A stretch of 64,000 nucleotides of DNA from Methylibium sp. NZG (GTDB lineage: Bacteria; Pseudomonadota; Gammaproteobacteria; Burkholderiales; Burkholderiaceae_C). Every line of letters begins with the position of its first letter. Position 1 is the stretch's first letter. The notes beneath the pieces were generated by a model that was given only the letters and a program-made list of their open reading frames with translations, ran no database searches and was not told where the DNA came from. The stretch is from positions 1 through 64,000 of the forward strand of contig LGRD01000031.1 in NCBI GenBank assembly GCA_001263235.1, given 5' to 3'. The translations under genes were made by a program, and so were the position numbers. Below are positions 9,077 through 19,778 of the stretch, piece after piece.

Positions 9077-9104
9077 AAAGCCCTGACCGTTGGGTCAGGG
9101 CTTT
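9077..9104 (-). terminator. Strong rho-independent terminator reading toward hemJ
   Basis: A perfect 12-bp stem (9077-9088 with 9093-9104) around loop GTTG. On the minus strand it is followed by TTTCTTTTTTT. It lies 30 bases upstream of the hemJ ATG, so it ends a transcript that starts between it and hemB, or attenuates hemJ. Confidence 0.85.
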
Positions 9105-9186
9105 GAAAGCCTTATCGCTGTCATCACGGTAAGGCACCTGCTCAGGGAGGAAAAGCAGGGAATGACGACCTTGCGGCTATCATTCA
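9077..9186 (-). ncRNA. Candidate small RNA or hemJ leader with a CCUCCC loop
   Basis: Read on the minus strand there are three hairpins in a row: 9137-9159 (stem CCTGCT/AGCAGG) whose loop contains CCTCCC, 9109-9135 (about 9 bp), and the terminator at 9077-9104. A possible promoter lies just upstream (TAGAAA at 9220-9215, TAAAGT at 9198-9193, 16-base spacer), giving a transcript of roughly 110 bases. A CCUCC loop resembles anti-Shine-Dalgarno loops of some proteobacterial small RNAs. No known family was recognised. Alternatively this is an attenuator controlling hemJ. Confidence 0.4.
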
Positions 9187-9199
9187 CGAACTACTTTAG

Positions 9200-10324
<1,125 letters not shown>

Positions 10325-10338
10325 CGCGCGCGTCCGGC

Positions 10339-11484
10339 ATGCGCATCTTCCACATCCATGCCGACCAGTTCACCGAACTGGAGGCGCTGCCCGAGGCGAT
10401 GCCCCCCGCGGGCTACCTGTGGGTCGGCAGCGCGCGGCGCGAGTTCGAGGTGCAGACGGCCCACGTGCAGGCGGCGCTGCAGCGCTGGACCGGCGGGCAG
10501 CTCGTCGACCTGCACGTCACAGACCTGCTCAACAACCAGCTCCCGTCACACTTCGACGACACCTCTTGGTACGACGTGCTGGTGTTTCGCCGCCTCGCCG
10601 CAGGCGCCGGCAGCGAGGCCATGTTCACCGACGAACAGCACGGCACGATGGCCTCGGCACGCCGGGCGCTGGAGGCGATCGACACCAGCCCGGTCGGCTT
10701 TGCGGTGTTCGACCGCGTGCTCTTGACGGTGCACCCCACCGACTGCCAGGTGCGCGAGTTCTTTGCCAACCGCTTGCAGCAGCAGGTTCAAAACGGGGAG
10801 GCAACGCGCGGGGAGGCAACGCGCAGCGAGAGCGCACGCGGCGACACCTGGCGCGGCTCGGGCCGCCTGCCCACCAGCCCGGCCGACCTGATGCTGCGCA
10901 TGGTCAACCACATGGTCGACCGCTACCTCGACCTGCGGCGCCTGCTGACGCGCCAGTTCGGCCACTTGCAGCAAGAGCTGTTCAAGCCGCGCAGCAACTT
11001 CACGAACTGGCAGCTTCTGCTGGAGTCGCGCAACGCGATGCACCTGCTCGAAGACATCTGCGAAGACCAGCGCAGCGCGATCGTCGAATGGATCGACGCG
11101 CTCGACGAGTGGCCCGACGAGCACGACCCCGCCGCACGCCGCGAGCGCGAGCTGCTGCGGGTGCGCTCGCGCGACGTGCTGGAGCACATCGAGCGCGTGC
11201 TGGCGCACGTGCGGAGGCTTGAGTCGTCGGCCGAGACCGGTGTGCAGATGCACTTTGCGGCGCAGAGCCACCGCACCAACACCATCATGCGCACGCTCAC
11301 GGTGCTGACCGCGATCTTCCTGCCGTTGAACCTGGTGACCGGGTTCTTCGGCATGAACTTCGATGGCCTGCCGCTGATCCACAGCGCCACCGGCTTCTGG
11401 GTGGTCACCGGTCTGCTGGTGACGCTGGGCCTGGGCCTGGCGGGCTTTTTCTGGCGCAAGCGCTACCTCAGCACCAACCGGTGA
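10339..11484 (+). CDS. CorA-family magnesium/divalent cation transporter
   Basis: A 381-residue protein with a large N-terminal cytosolic domain, a long helical stalk (about residues 200-310) and two C-terminal membrane helices. The family signature GMN is present in TGFFGMNFDG at the end of the first helix, and the protein ends in a positively charged tail (WRKRYLSTNR). CorA pentamers carry Mg2+, and related members carry Zn2+ or Ni2+. An imperfect Ala/Thr/Arg insertion near residue 155, made by a 15-bp direct repeat (10795-10824), precedes the stalk. ATG 10339 lies 14 bases after hemB, suggesting cotranscription. Confidence 0.93.
   Translation: MRIFHIHADQFTELEALPEAMPPAGYLWVGSARREFEVQTAHVQAALQRWTGGQLVDLHVTDLLNNQLPSHFDDTSWYDVLVFRRLAAGAGSEAMFTDEQHGTMASARRALEAIDTSPVGFAVFDRVLLTVHPTDCQVREFFANRLQQQVQNGEATRGEATRSESARGDTWRGSGRLPTSPADLMLRMVNHMVDRYLDLRRLLTRQFGHLQQELFKPRSNFTNWQLLLESRNAMHLLEDICEDQRSAIVEWIDALDEWPDEHDPAARRERELLRVRSRDVLEHIERVLAHVRRLESSAETGVQMHFAAQSHRTNTIMRTLTVLTAIFLPLNLVTGFFGMNFDGLPLIHSATGFWVVTGLLVTLGLGLAGFFWRKRYLSTNR
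10795..10824 (+). repeat. 15-bp direct repeat inside corA
   Basis: GGGGAGGCAACGCGC occurs twice without a gap, encoding GEATR-GEATR. It is in frame, so copy-number changes would add or remove five residues without disrupting the protein. It lies in a low-complexity linker before the helical stalk. Confidence 0.9.
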
Positions 11485-12404
11485 GTTCAGCGTCGTCAGC
11501 GAGCCACGCGTTCGACCGGCGCCAAATCGGGCTGCTCGTCTTCATCACGCTGGCTTGGGGCTTCAACTGGCCGGTGCTCAAGACCGGCGTCACCGACTTT
11601 CCGCCGTGGACCTTCCGCACGCTGTCGATGCTGCTGGGCCTGCCGGTGCTGTACGTGATGACGCGCTCGATGAAGGTGCCGCTGCACGTGCCGCGCCACG
11701 GGTGGCGCGAGCTGGCCGTGCTGACCTTCACGAACATGATCGTCTGGCATGTGGTGGCCATCGTCGCGATCCAGGCGCTGTCGTCGGGGCGCGCAGCAAT
11801 CCTGGGTTACACGATGCCGATCTTCTCGGCCCTGGTCGGCGCGGCGCTGTTCGGGCAGCGGCTGGCGGGGCGCCAGTGGCTGGGTGTGGCGGCGGCCGCC
11901 GTCGGCGTGGCGCTGCTGCTGTGGCATGAGCTGGCGCACATGGCGGGCCGCCCTTGGGCTGCGCTGGGGATGCTGATGGCCGCGGCGGTGTGGGCGCTGG
12001 GCACGCAGCAGCTGCGCCGCACGCAGCTTGCCTCGCACACGCTGGCGCTGGGCTGGTGGATGACGATTGCCACCACCGTGGTGATGGGCCTGCTCGCCAT
12101 CGTCTTCGAGCGCGGCGCGTGGCGCGCGCCGCCGCCGGCCGTGTGGTTCGCGGTGATCTACAACGCGGTGCTGATCTTCGGCATCGCCCAGCCGCTGTGG
12201 CTGGTGCTGGCGCGCGAGTTGCCACCGGTGGCATCGACCTTGTCGGTGATGATGATCCCGGTGCTGGGCGCGCTCAGTGGCGCCTGGCTGCTGGGCGAGA
12301 CGCTGCACTGGCAGGACGGCGCGGCGGTGGTGCTGATGCTGGCGGCGATCGGCTCGGTGTTGTGGCCGAGCCGCGGCAGCCGGGCCGCTGCCTCTGGCGG
12401 ATAG
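11481..12404 (+). CDS. EamA/DMT-family transporter
   Basis: A 307-residue membrane protein with ten predicted helices in two homologous halves, typical of the drug/metabolite transporter superfamily. The first helix region ITLAWGFNWPVLKTGVTDFP and the later AAAVWALGTQQLRRTQL pattern fit EamA domains. Such exporters move amino acids, nucleobases or toxic metabolites; the substrate cannot be predicted. The GTG start overlaps the corA stop by four bases (GTGA), so the two genes are probably translationally coupled. It is convergent with ybeY, with an eight-base gap. Confidence 0.9.
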   Translation: MSSASSASHAFDRRQIGLLVFITLAWGFNWPVLKTGVTDFPPWTFRTLSMLLGLPVLYVMTRSMKVPLHVPRHGWRELAVLTFTNMIVWHVVAIVAIQALSSGRAAILGYTMPIFSALVGAALFGQRLAGRQWLGVAAAAVGVALLLWHELAHMAGRPWAALGMLMAAAVWALGTQQLRRTQLASHTLALGWWMTIATTVVMGLLAIVFERGAWRAPPPAVWFAVIYNAVLIFGIAQPLWLVLARELPPVASTLSVMMIPVLGALSGAWLLGETLHWQDGAAVVLMLAAIGSVLWPSRGSRAAASGG

Positions 12405-12411
12405 CGCTCGC

Positions 12412-12948
12412 TCAGCGACTGTACGGATCGCCGAAGCCGAGCCGCGCGAGCACGGCGGTCTCGCGCGCTTCCATCACCCGTGCCTCCGCGTTGTTCATGT
12501 GGTCGAAGCCTTGGGCGTGCAACGCGCCGTGCACGAGCAGGTGGGCGTAGTGGGCTTCGAGCGCCAGTCCCTGCTCCGCCGCCTCGCGCTGCACGACCGG
12601 GGCACACAGCACCAGGTCGGCCAGCACGACCGGCGTGCGGCTGTAGTCGAAGGTGAGGACGTTGGTGGCGTGGTCCTGCCCGCGGTAGTCGTGGTTCAGC
12701 GCGCGGCCTTCGTCCAGGCCGACGATGCGCACCGTCATCTGCGCTGGCGCATCGAGCGCGGCGCGGATCCAGCGCACCACCTTGTGACGCGCCAGCACGG
12801 CGCGGTCGCTGGTGTCGGCGAACTGCAGCGACAGCGACAGCGCAGGACGAACCGACGCATCAAGCGGTCGCCGCGGATCCGGCTTTGCCGGGCCGCTGGC
12901 GGCGCCCCCTTGAGGGGGAGCGCCGAAGGCGCTTCGGGGGTGGGTCAT
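12412..12948 (-). CDS. ybeY: Endoribonuclease YbeY (rRNA maturation factor)
   Basis: Metal-dependent RNase for 16S rRNA 3' end maturation and ribosome quality control. The zinc motif H-x3-H-x5-H is intact in [15 protein letters not shown], and [14 protein letters not shown] precedes it as in the family. The ATG at 12948 shares one base with the phoH stop (TGATG). The first 27 or so residues ([19 protein letters not shown] and flanks) are encoded by a palindromic repeat-like segment and look unrelated to the family; the conserved domain starts near SLSLQFAD. No other good start codon lies inside that segment. Confidence 0.93.
   Translation of the reverse strand: MTHPRSAFGAPPQGGAASGPAKPDPRRPLDASVRPALSLSLQFADTSDRAVLARHKVVRWIRAALDAPAQMTVRIVGLDEGRALNHDYRGQDHATNVLTFDYSRTPVVLADLVLCAPVVQREAAEQGLALEAHYAHLLVHGALHAQGFDHMNNAEARVMEARETAVLARLGFGDPYSR
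12901..12935. repeat. Palindromic intergenic-type repeat inside the ybeY 5' end
   Basis: Two adjacent hairpins, CCCCCT/AGGGGG and AGCGCC/GGCGCT (12919-12924 with 12928-12933), lie just after the ybeY start codon. GC-rich paired hairpins of this style also occur near 23110-23150 and 60150-60290 of this window, in intergenic positions. Here the repeat is translated as part of YbeY. Confidence 0.65.
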
Positions 12949-13964
12949 CACTCCGGCCGCGCCGCGTCGTAGGCCTCGACGATGCGCGCCACCAGCGGGT
13001 GGCGCACCACATCGATCGACGTGAAGCGCGTCGTCGCCATGCCGCGGACGCGGCGCAGCACACGTTCGGCGTCGATCAGCCCGCTCATCTGGCCGCGCGG
13101 CAGGTCGATCTGGCTGACGTCGCCGGTCACCACCGCCTTGGAGCCGAAGCCGATGCGGGTGAGGAACATCTTCATCTGCTCGGGCGTGGTGTTCTGTGCC
13201 TCGTCGAGGATCACGAACGCGTTGTTCAGCGTGCGACCGCGCATGAAGGCCAGCGGCGCGACCTCGATGCTGCCTTTCTCGAACGCCTTGCTCACGCGCT
13301 CCATGCCCATCAGGTCGTAGAGCGCGTCGTAGAGCGGGCGCAGGTACGGGTCGACCTTCTGCGCCAAGTCGCCGGGCAGGAAGCCCAGCCGCTCGCCGGC
13401 CTCGACCGCCGGACGCGTGAGGATGATGCGCTGCACGCTGCTGCGCTCCAGTGCATCGACCGCGCAGGCCACTGCCAGGAAGGTCTTACCGGTGCCGGCC
13501 GGGCCGATGCCGAAAGTGATGTCGTGCGCGAGGATGTTGCGCAAGTAGGTGAGCTGGTTCGGTGTGCGGCCGACCAGGTCGGTTCGGCGCGTGCGCAGCA
13601 CCCCGTCCTTCGGCGCAGCACCTGCCCTGGTGGCGGTTGCGGCCGCTCCCGCCCCCGCCTCGCCCGCGGCCGCGGTAGCGCCGTGCGGTGCTTCGCGCCG
13701 GCCGCGGTGCGCCATCACTTCGACTAGCGAAAGCTGGACCCGCTCGGCCGACAACGGCGCCTGTGCCGCTTCGTAAAGCGCCTGCAGCAGCTGCATCGCG
13801 ACCTCGGCCTTGTCCTTCGCACCTTCGACACGAAAGAACTCGTTGCGCCGCGAGATGCTCACGTCGAGCGCCGACTCGATGCTGCGCAGGTGCTCGTCCA
13901 CGCTGCCGCACAAATGGGCCAGGCGGGCGTTGTCCGGGGGCTCGAAGGAGTGTCTGAGGATCAC
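12948..13964 (-). CDS. phoH: PhoH-family ATPase
   Basis: A P-loop protein, 338 residues from the GTG at 13964. Walker A is [11 protein letters not shown] and Walker B is [10 protein letters not shown]; the sensor segment [14 protein letters not shown] follows, as in PhoH-like proteins. An N-terminal KH-like region covers roughly residues 20-75. A linker rich in Ala and Gly (about residues 95-120) is unusually long. Members bind RNA or nucleotides and are usually next to ybeY in an RNA-processing cluster, as here. Start codon choice is tentative, since the frame runs open to 14219. Confidence 0.93.
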   Translation of the reverse strand: MILRHSFEPPDNARLAHLCGSVDEHLRSIESALDVSISRRNEFFRVEGAKDKAEVAMQLLQALYEAAQAPLSAERVQLSLVEVMAHRGRREAPHGATAAAGEAGAGAAATATRAGAAPKDGVLRTRRTDLVGRTPNQLTYLRNILAHDITFGIGPAGTGKTFLAVACAVDALERSSVQRIILTRPAVEAGERLGFLPGDLAQKVDPYLRPLYDALYDLMGMERVSKAFEKGSIEVAPLAFMRGRTLNNAFVILDEAQNTTPEQMKMFLTRIGFGSKAVVTGDVSQIDLPRGQMSGLIDAERVLRRVRGMATTRFTSIDVVRHPLVARIVEAYDAARPE

Positions 13965-14079
13965 GAAACACCAGGCGTGGCGATGGGCCGGCGATTGTCG
14001 CCGCAAGTGTGGGAACAAGTGCCGCATCCCCCCAGGCAAGGGGCAACTTGAGAGGAGGCATCCTGCACAATCGGCCGCG

Positions 14080-16098
14080 ATGGCCTCGCCCGCTGCACTT
14101 CTGGACTTCCCGCGCATCGTGCTGGCGGCTGTCTCGGCGGCCCGGCTTCTGGCGCAGTGGGTGTCGATCGTCTCGCTCACCGCCCCGCTCGCCGTGTGGG
14201 CCCAGGGCGACGCGGTCACATCGATCTACGAAGCCCGGGTGCTGTTGAGCAACGACACCGCCGTGCCCGACATGGCCTTGCAAGGCTCGACACCGCTGCC
14301 CGACGACTGGGCCGAGTCGCGCCCGCGCGCCAGCGGCACCGCGTGGTACCGCGTGGCCTTCGAGAAGCCGCCGGCTGCGGCGCAGGACGAGTTGCTGGCG
14401 CTCTATATCGAACGTGCGTGCAGCAACGTCGAGGTGTACTTGAACCGCGAGCGCATCTTCGTCAGCGGGCGCATGGACGAACCGAGCACGCGCAACTGCC
14501 ACTATCCGCAGCTCGTGCCCTTGCCCGCGGCGATGTTGCGCAGCGACGGCAACGTGCTGGACCTGCGCGTGCAGGGCAACGGCCTGCACCGCGTGGCGGC
14601 GGTGCAGCGTGCGGCGGGACTCTCGGCGCTCAAGATCGGCCCGCTGAGCGTGCTGGCGGATGAACATGGCGCGCAGCACTTCTGGAGCGTCACGGCTGTT
14701 CAGGCGTCCGCCGGCGTGCTGTTGGTGCTCGGGGTCGTGATGCTCGTGCTGGGCTGGCCGGGCCGGCGGGACGGGCACGAATGGGTGCTCGGCTGGCTGT
14801 TGATCGGCTGGTCGGTGATGTCGCTTCGGCTGTGGCTGCGCGACACGCCGCTGGACAACGCGCTCGTCGAGTTCGTCGGCAGCTCCGGCCTGTCGCTGCT
14901 GGCGGCGCTGGCGGTGGTCTTCCTGCTGCGCTATGCGCGCTGGACGTTTCGCCCGTTCGAGCTCTTCTTGCTGTTCCAGTGCCTGCTGATGCCGATGACG
15001 ATGCTGTTGGGCGGGCCCAACCGGCTGCACCTGATGTCCTCGATCTGGTCCTTCCTGCTGTCCATCCAGGTCCTGGCCGCGATGGGCTTGTTCATGGCGC
15101 TGGCCTGGCCCCAGCGGCGAGCCGACTCCCTCGCGCTCGCGCCGCTGTTTGCCGTGGTGGTCGGTCTGCTGCTGGCCGAGTTTGCCGTTCAGCGCCATCT
15201 GCTGGGCATGCCGCCGGTCGACGTGACGCAGCTGGGTCTGTCGCTGGTGCTGGTCGCAGTCGGGCTGCGCGTGCTGGTGCAGTTCGCAAGCGCGCTGCAG
15301 GCCCAGGGCGCCTCGGCACTGGCGCAGCACCGAGCCCAGAAGCAAGCCCTCGAAGCCCGTCTGGCCGATCTGACGACCCGCCACGACAACACCGCCGCGG
15401 AACTGGCCACCGTGCGCGCGGACGCCGACAGAGCACGCGAGCGCAAGCGAACCGCGCCGATGCCGCTGGAGCACAACGCCGAGGCCGAGCGCCAACTCGC
15501 CCACCTGGCCGAGTTGCGCGTCGAGCAGGTCACGGCACAGGAGCGCAAGCGCATTGCAGCCGACCTGCACGACGACCTGGGCGCCAAGCTGCTGACCATC
15601 GTGCACACGAGCGAGAGCGACCAGATTTCCACGCTCGCGCGCGAGGCGCTCGAAGAGATGCGCCTGTCGGTGCGCGGTCTCAGCGGCAAGCCCATGCGGC
15701 TGGCCGATGCGGTGGCCGACTGGCGCGCCGAAACCGTGGCCAGGCTGAGTCAGGCGGGCATCGAGATCGACTGGCGCGGCCTCACCGAAGAGACCGACCA
15801 GCGCCTGGCCGCGCGCTCGCTCGTGCAGACCACGCGCATCCTGCGCGAGGCCATCAGCAACATCATCAAGCACAGCGGCGCGTCGCAGTGCAAGGTGCGC
15901 TGCGGTATTCGCGAGAACGAGTTCGGCCTGGTGGTGCAAGACAACGGCAACGGCATCTCGATGGATCTCGACGGCCAGCTCGACCGCGGCCACGGCATGG
16001 CCAGCATGAAGAACCGCGCCAAGCAGATGCAGGGCCAGTGCCTCGTCGAGTCGGGCCCCGGCTATGGGACTGTGATCAGGCTCACGCTTCCGCTGTGA
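14080..16098 (+). CDS. Membrane sensor histidine kinase with 7TMR-DISM-like input
   Basis: A 672-residue kinase starting at ATG 14080, 23 bases after a GAGGAGG ribosome site. Order: signal or first helix, an extracytoplasmic beta-sandwich-like domain (about 40-195), seven hydrophobic segments (205-410) reminiscent of 7TMR-DISM receptors, a coiled coil (425-490), a HisKA_3-type dimer domain with [17 protein letters not shown] (phosphoacceptor His) and a HATPase domain with [14 protein letters not shown] and DNGNGI. The carbohydrate-binding-like input suggests a small external ligand. The partner is the LuxR-type regulator 88 bases downstream. Confidence 0.88.
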   Translation: MASPAALLDFPRIVLAAVSAARLLAQWVSIVSLTAPLAVWAQGDAVTSIYEARVLLSNDTAVPDMALQGSTPLPDDWAESRPRASGTAWYRVAFEKPPAAAQDELLALYIERACSNVEVYLNRERIFVSGRMDEPSTRNCHYPQLVPLPAAMLRSDGNVLDLRVQGNGLHRVAAVQRAAGLSALKIGPLSVLADEHGAQHFWSVTAVQASAGVLLVLGVVMLVLGWPGRRDGHEWVLGWLLIGWSVMSLRLWLRDTPLDNALVEFVGSSGLSLLAALAVVFLLRYARWTFRPFELFLLFQCLLMPMTMLLGGPNRLHLMSSIWSFLLSIQVLAAMGLFMALAWPQRRADSLALAPLFAVVVGLLLAEFAVQRHLLGMPPVDVTQLGLSLVLVAVGLRVLVQFASALQAQGASALAQHRAQKQALEARLADLTTRHDNTAAELATVRADADRARERKRTAPMPLEHNAEAERQLAHLAELRVEQVTAQERKRIAADLHDDLGAKLLTIVHTSESDQISTLAREALEEMRLSVRGLSGKPMRLADAVADWRAETVARLSQAGIEIDWRGLTEETDQRLAARSLVQTTRILREAISNIIKHSGASQCKVRCGIRENEFGLVVQDNGNGISMDLDGQLDRGHGMASMKNRAKQMQGQCLVESGPGYGTVIRLTLPL

Positions 16099-16186
16099 AC
16101 CCGCGCCGCCGCGCGCGCCATGTGGCCCATCGCCCTGCTAGCATGATTTTCAGTGGGCGCCGCGGCCGGCGCCCGAGGGACGCGGA

Positions 16187-16840
16187 ATGAAGAACATCCT
16201 GCTACTCGAAGACTTGCCCGAGATCCGCCGCTGGCTCAAGGCGCTGGTGTTGCAGGTGTTTCCCGACTCGACCATCGTCGAGGCTGCGCGCGTGCACGAC
16301 GCGCTCGAACAGATCTCCGCCGTGAAGTTCGATCTCGCGCTTGTCGACCTGGGCTTGCCCGACGGCTCCGGCGTTGACGTGGTGGCGGCGCTGCGTGAGC
16401 AGCAGCCTGAGGCGCAGTCGGTCGTCGTGACGATCCACGACGACGACGACCACCTGTTCCCCGCGCTGCAAGCCGGCGCCTTCGGCTACCTGCTGAAGGA
16501 GCAGGCGCGTGAGTTGATCGCCGAGCAGTTGAACCGCATGAGCCAGGGCGAGCCGCCGCTGTCGCCGTCGATCGCGCGCCGCGTGATCGCGCACTTTGCT
16601 TCGCACTCGCGCCGCCAGGCCCGCCCGCAGAACATGCCCGCGGTGGCGCTGACCGAGCGCGAGAACGAGGTGCTGCTGCGCGTGGCCAAAGGCTTCACGC
16701 TGCCCGAGATCGGCGTGCAGCTGAGCCTGTCGCGCCACACGATCGCCGACTACGTGAAGCAGATCTACCGCAAGCTCAACGTGAGTTCGCGCGCGGAGGC
16801 GGCGCTGGAGGCGCAGCGGTTGGGGTTGTTCAGGCGCTAG
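16187..16840 (+). CDS. NarL/FixJ-type response regulator
   Basis: A 217-residue DNA-binding regulator. The receiver domain has the phosphoacceptor Asp in ALVDLGLPDGSG, an acidic start (LLEDLPEIRR) and the KE pair in YLLKEQARE. The C-terminal LuxR helix-turn-helix reads LTERENEVLLRVAKGFTLPE and continues with SLSRHTIADYVKQIYRKLNV. It follows the kinase at 14080 on the same strand and is almost certainly its partner; target genes are unknown. Confidence 0.95.
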   Translation: MKNILLLEDLPEIRRWLKALVLQVFPDSTIVEAARVHDALEQISAVKFDLALVDLGLPDGSGVDVVAALREQQPEAQSVVVTIHDDDDHLFPALQAGAFGYLLKEQARELIAEQLNRMSQGEPPLSPSIARRVIAHFASHSRRQARPQNMPAVALTERENEVLLRVAKGFTLPEIGVQLSLSRHTIADYVKQIYRKLNVSSRAEAALEAQRLGLFRR

Positions 16841-16873
16841 TCGGTTCAATGGCGGCGGGCCCACAATCCGCGC

Positions 16874-17446
16874 ATGATCGGACGACTCACCGGCATCCTG
16901 GCCGAAAAATCACCGCCGCAACTGCTCGTTGACGTGAACGGCGTCGGCTACGAAGTCGATGTGCCGATGAGCAGCTTCTACAACCTGCCCGGCTTGGGCG
17001 AGCGCATCACGCTGCTGACGCATTTCGTCGTGCGTGAAGACGCGCAACTGCTGTACGGCTTCCTTACGCACGACGAACGCGCGACGTTTCGGCAACTCGT
17101 CAAGATCTCGGGCGTGGGCCCGCGCACCGCGCTGTCGATCCTGTCGGGCCTGAGCGTGACGGAACTGGCTCAAGCCGTGAGCCTGCAGGAAAGCGGCCGC
17201 CTCGTGAAGGTGCCCGGCATCGGCAAGAAGACCGCCGAGCGGCTGCTGCTCGAACTCAAGGGCAAGCTCGGCGACGCGCTGAGCGCGCCGAGCTCGGTGG
17301 CGAGCGACGCGCAGGCCGACATCCTGCAAGCGCTGGTGGCGCTGGGCTACAGCGACCGCGAGGCCGCGGCGTCGCTGAAGGCGCTGCCGGCGGACGTGGG
17401 CGTGAGCGAGGGCATCAAGCTGGCGTTGAAAGCGCTGGGCCGCTGA
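16874..17446 (+). CDS. ruvA: Holliday junction branch migration protein RuvA
   Basis: Tetrameric DNA-binding subunit that targets the RuvB motor to Holliday junctions. The 190 residues start with [20 protein letters not shown] and include the helix-hairpin-helix segments [15 protein letters not shown] and [16 protein letters not shown]. The C-terminal three-helix domain ([14 protein letters not shown]) that contacts RuvB is complete. ruvB is separated from it by the two minus-strand copper-related genes, so they are not in one operon. Confidence 0.98.
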   Translation: MIGRLTGILAEKSPPQLLVDVNGVGYEVDVPMSSFYNLPGLGERITLLTHFVVREDAQLLYGFLTHDERATFRQLVKISGVGPRTALSILSGLSVTELAQAVSLQESGRLVKVPGIGKKTAERLLLELKGKLGDALSAPSSVASDAQADILQALVALGYSDREAAASLKALPADVGVSEGIKLALKALGR

Positions 17447-17455
17447 GCCCGCCCT

Positions 17456-17493
17456 CGGCGCGCGGCGCCGCGGGATTCGCGGCCGGCGCGCCG
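17456..17493. terminator. GC-rich hairpin between convergent ruvA and copper-chaperone genes
   Basis: A long imperfect stem from CGGCGCGC on the left to GGCGCGCCG on the right sits exactly between the two stop codons. No T-tract is visible on either side, so termination may depend on stem strength or on Rho. Confidence 0.5.
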
Positions 17494-17495
17494 CT

Positions 17496-17993
17496 TCAGT
17501 GCTTCATGTCCTTGCCATGCGCGCCCTTGCCGTGCGCTTCCTTGCCCGGCGCCTCGACCTTCATGTCGACTGTCACTTCGCCCGCTTTCTCGAACTTGAG
17601 CTTCATCGGGAAGGTGTCGCCGGCCTTGAGCGGCGCCTTCAAGCCGATGAACATGATGTGCAGCCCGCCCGGCTTGAGCTCCACCGTCTGACCCGCCGGC
17701 AGTGCGATGGCGTCGACCTGCCGCATGCGCATCACGTCGCCTTCCATGCTCATCGTGTGCAGCTCGACGCTGCTCGACACGGTGGCAGTGGCCGAGAGCA
17801 GGCGGTCGGCGTCGCCCTGGTTCTCCAGCTTCAGATAGCCGCCGCCGGCCGGCTGACCGGGCACGGTGGCGCGCGCGTACGGGTGGCCGATGGCGATCTT
17901 GCCGATCTTGAATTCGTGCGCCTGGGCCGTGATGGCAGCAGCGCCCAGCGCCGTGGCAACGGCAAACGAGACGAGGCGATGAATGACGGTCAT
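17496..17993 (-). CDS. Periplasmic copper chaperone PCu(A)C
   Basis: A 165-residue secreted protein that delivers copper, classically to the CuA site of cytochrome oxidase. A Sec signal (FAVATALGAAAITAQA) precedes the cupredoxin-like domain with GHPYARATVPGQPAGGGYLKL and the copper motif H(M)x10MxxM: HTMSMEGDVMRMRQVD, then LKPGGLHIMFIGL. The His-rich tail EAHGKGAHGKDMKH can bind extra metal. The ATG at 17993 fits the signal peptide. The next gene upstream on the same strand is a DUF2946 protein, often found beside copper genes. Confidence 0.92.
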   Translation of the reverse strand: MTVIHRLVSFAVATALGAAAITAQAHEFKIGKIAIGHPYARATVPGQPAGGGYLKLENQGDADRLLSATATVSSSVELHTMSMEGDVMRMRQVDAIALPAGQTVELKPGGLHIMFIGLKAPLKAGDTFPMKLKFEKAGEVTVDMKVEAPGKEAHGKGAHGKDMKH

Positions 17994-18188
17994 GGTTTGA
18001 TCCTTGTCGATGGGTTCGTGAGAGATGGGGTTATGTCGCAACGGGTGGCTTTCGGCGCGCCGGCCCGCATAGGGCGACCAATCAAGCCGAGGGGCGGTGT
18101 CTGGACGCCGGCCAAAGCCGCTGACGCCGCTTGCGGCATGGCATCGGGCCTCGAGACGGCCCTTGTCAGCACGCCGAAGGCGCTTGGA

Positions 18189-18584
18189 TCAGGCGTGAGC
18201 CGGCGGCCCGTGCTTGAGCCGGGCCACCCAGGTGGCGCAGGCGTCTGGCGCTCGCGGCGGCGGGCAAGAAGCCGCCACAGCGTCGGCGCGCTGCGGCACC
18301 GCCGGCATAGCCAGTGCCTGCAGGGCGGGCGCTGGCAGCATCATCAACGCGGTCAGGGCGCAATGCTCGCCGCCGTGGGCGGCGCCGCCGTGCTCGGTCT
18401 GAGGGCTGGAGTCAGCGCCTTCCAGCGCGACCGTGGTCACGCCGTAGACCGTGCAGACCTCGACCAGCGTCTTGCCCTGCAGTTGTGCCGACGCGCTGGC
18501 CAGCAGCGGCACGGCCGCCTTCAGCAACAGCAGCACGGCAAAGGCCCATGCGGCCCAGCGTGCGGTTGGCTGACGGAGGTTCAT
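18189..18584 (-). CDS. DUF2946-family protein
   Basis: A 131-residue protein with one N-terminal hydrophobic segment (WAAWAFAVLLLLKAAVPLLA) followed by a region with VCTVYGVTTVALEG and HCALTALM. DUF2946 members have such Cys and His motifs, are often encoded beside copper-handling genes and are thought to be copper-linked, but no activity is proven. The C-terminus has three further cysteines (SCPPPRAPDACATW). It probably forms a unit with the copper chaperone downstream (gap about 195 bases, in which I saw no gene). Confidence 0.75.
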   Translation of the reverse strand: MNLRQPTARWAAWAFAVLLLLKAAVPLLASASAQLQGKTLVEVCTVYGVTTVALEGADSSPQTEHGGAAHGGEHCALTALMMLPAPALQALAMPAVPQRADAVAASCPPPRAPDACATWVARLKHGPPAHA

Positions 18585-18616
18585 GGCCGCAGATTGTGCC
18601 CGACGGATAATCGGCC

Positions 18617-19672
18617 ATGTCCATCCAGACCGATGAATTCGAGCCCGCTCGGCGTGTGTTGAGCGCCGCGCCGAGCTCGCCCAACGAAGAGGCGATCGAG
18701 CGTGCGCTGCGGCCCAAGGGGCTGGCGGAATACGTCGGCCAGGCCAAGGCGCGCGAGCAGCTCGAGATCTTCATCGGCGCCGCCCGCATGCGCGGTGAGG
18801 CCATGGACCACGTGCTGCTGTTCGGCCCGCCGGGGCTGGGCAAGACGACGCTCAGCCACATCATCGCCAACGAACTCGGCGTGAACCTGCGCCAGACCTC
18901 GGGGCCGGTGCTGGAGAAGCCCAAGGACCTGGCCGCGATCCTGACGAACCTGGAGAAGAACGACGTTCTCTTCATCGACGAGATCCACCGCCTGAGCCCG
19001 GTGGTGGAGGAAATCCTCTACCCCGCGCTGGAGGACTATCAGATCGACATCATGATCGGCGAGGGCCCGGCCGCGCGCAGCATCAAGCTCGACCTGCAGC
19101 CGTTCACGCTGGTGGGTGCAACCACGCGCGCGGGCATGCTGACCAACCCGCTGCGCGACCGTTTCGGCATCGTCACGCGGCTGGAGTTCTACACACCCGA
19201 AGAACTCGCGCGCATCGTCAACCGCTCGGCCGGGCTGCTGAAAGTGCCGACCGATGCCGAAGGCGCGTTCGAGATTGCGCGCCGCTCGCGCGGCACGCCA
19301 CGCATTGCCAACCGCCTGCTGCGGCGGGTGCGCGACTACGCTGACGTGAAGGGCGACGGCCACATCGGCAAGGCGCTGGCCGACAAGGCGCTGAAGATGC
19401 TCGACGTGGACCCGCACGGCCTGGACGTGATGGACCGCAAGCTGCTGGAGGCGGTGATCCACCGCTTCGACGGCGGGCCGGTCGGGCTGGACAACGTGGC
19501 GGCGGCCATCGGCGAGGAGCGCGACACGATCGAGGACGTGATCGAGCCGTATCTGATTCAGCAAGGCTACCTGCAGCGCACGCCGCGGGGGCGCATTGCC
19601 ACGGTGGCGGCTTATCGGCATTTGGGGGTGGTGCCGCCGAGGGCGTCGGGCGAAGATCTGTTTTCGGTCTGA
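18617..19672 (+). CDS. ruvB: Holliday junction branch migration ATPase RuvB
   Basis: AAA+ hexameric motor that drives branch migration with RuvA. The 351 residues include [19 protein letters not shown], Walker [12 protein letters not shown], Walker B FIDEIHRL, sensor 1 [10 protein letters not shown] and the arginine finger region NPLRDRFGI. The winged-helix DNA-binding domain ends in [18 protein letters not shown]. It is divergent from the DUF2946 gene, with a 32-base gap. Confidence 0.98.
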   Translation: MSIQTDEFEPARRVLSAAPSSPNEEAIERALRPKGLAEYVGQAKAREQLEIFIGAARMRGEAMDHVLLFGPPGLGKTTLSHIIANELGVNLRQTSGPVLEKPKDLAAILTNLEKNDVLFIDEIHRLSPVVEEILYPALEDYQIDIMIGEGPAARSIKLDLQPFTLVGATTRAGMLTNPLRDRFGIVTRLEFYTPEELARIVNRSAGLLKVPTDAEGAFEIARRSRGTPRIANRLLRRVRDYADVKGDGHIGKALADKALKMLDVDPHGLDVMDRKLLEAVIHRFDGGPVGLDNVAAAIGEERDTIEDVIEPYLIQQGYLQRTPRGRIATVAAYRHLGVVPPRASGEDLFSV

Positions 19673-19778
19673 GCGGGCCTGCGTGCTCGCGGCACGATTC
19701 TTCTTTGTGCGGGTTGTTCGCCCTGTGGGACCGCGCCGGGTTCCAGCCCGGCGGGCTGCCGCCCGAAGGCAAACCCCC

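Noticed and set aside
9048-9137. Upstream extension of HemJ to 9137
   Set aside because: The extension runs through a strong terminator hairpin and adds a segment unlike any HemJ N-terminus; ATG 9047 matches the family.
13486-15993. Long minus-strand open frame opposite the histidine kinase at 14080
   Set aside because: It is a shadow of the kinase and phoH genes; its translation is Gln/His/Arg-rich and matches no family.
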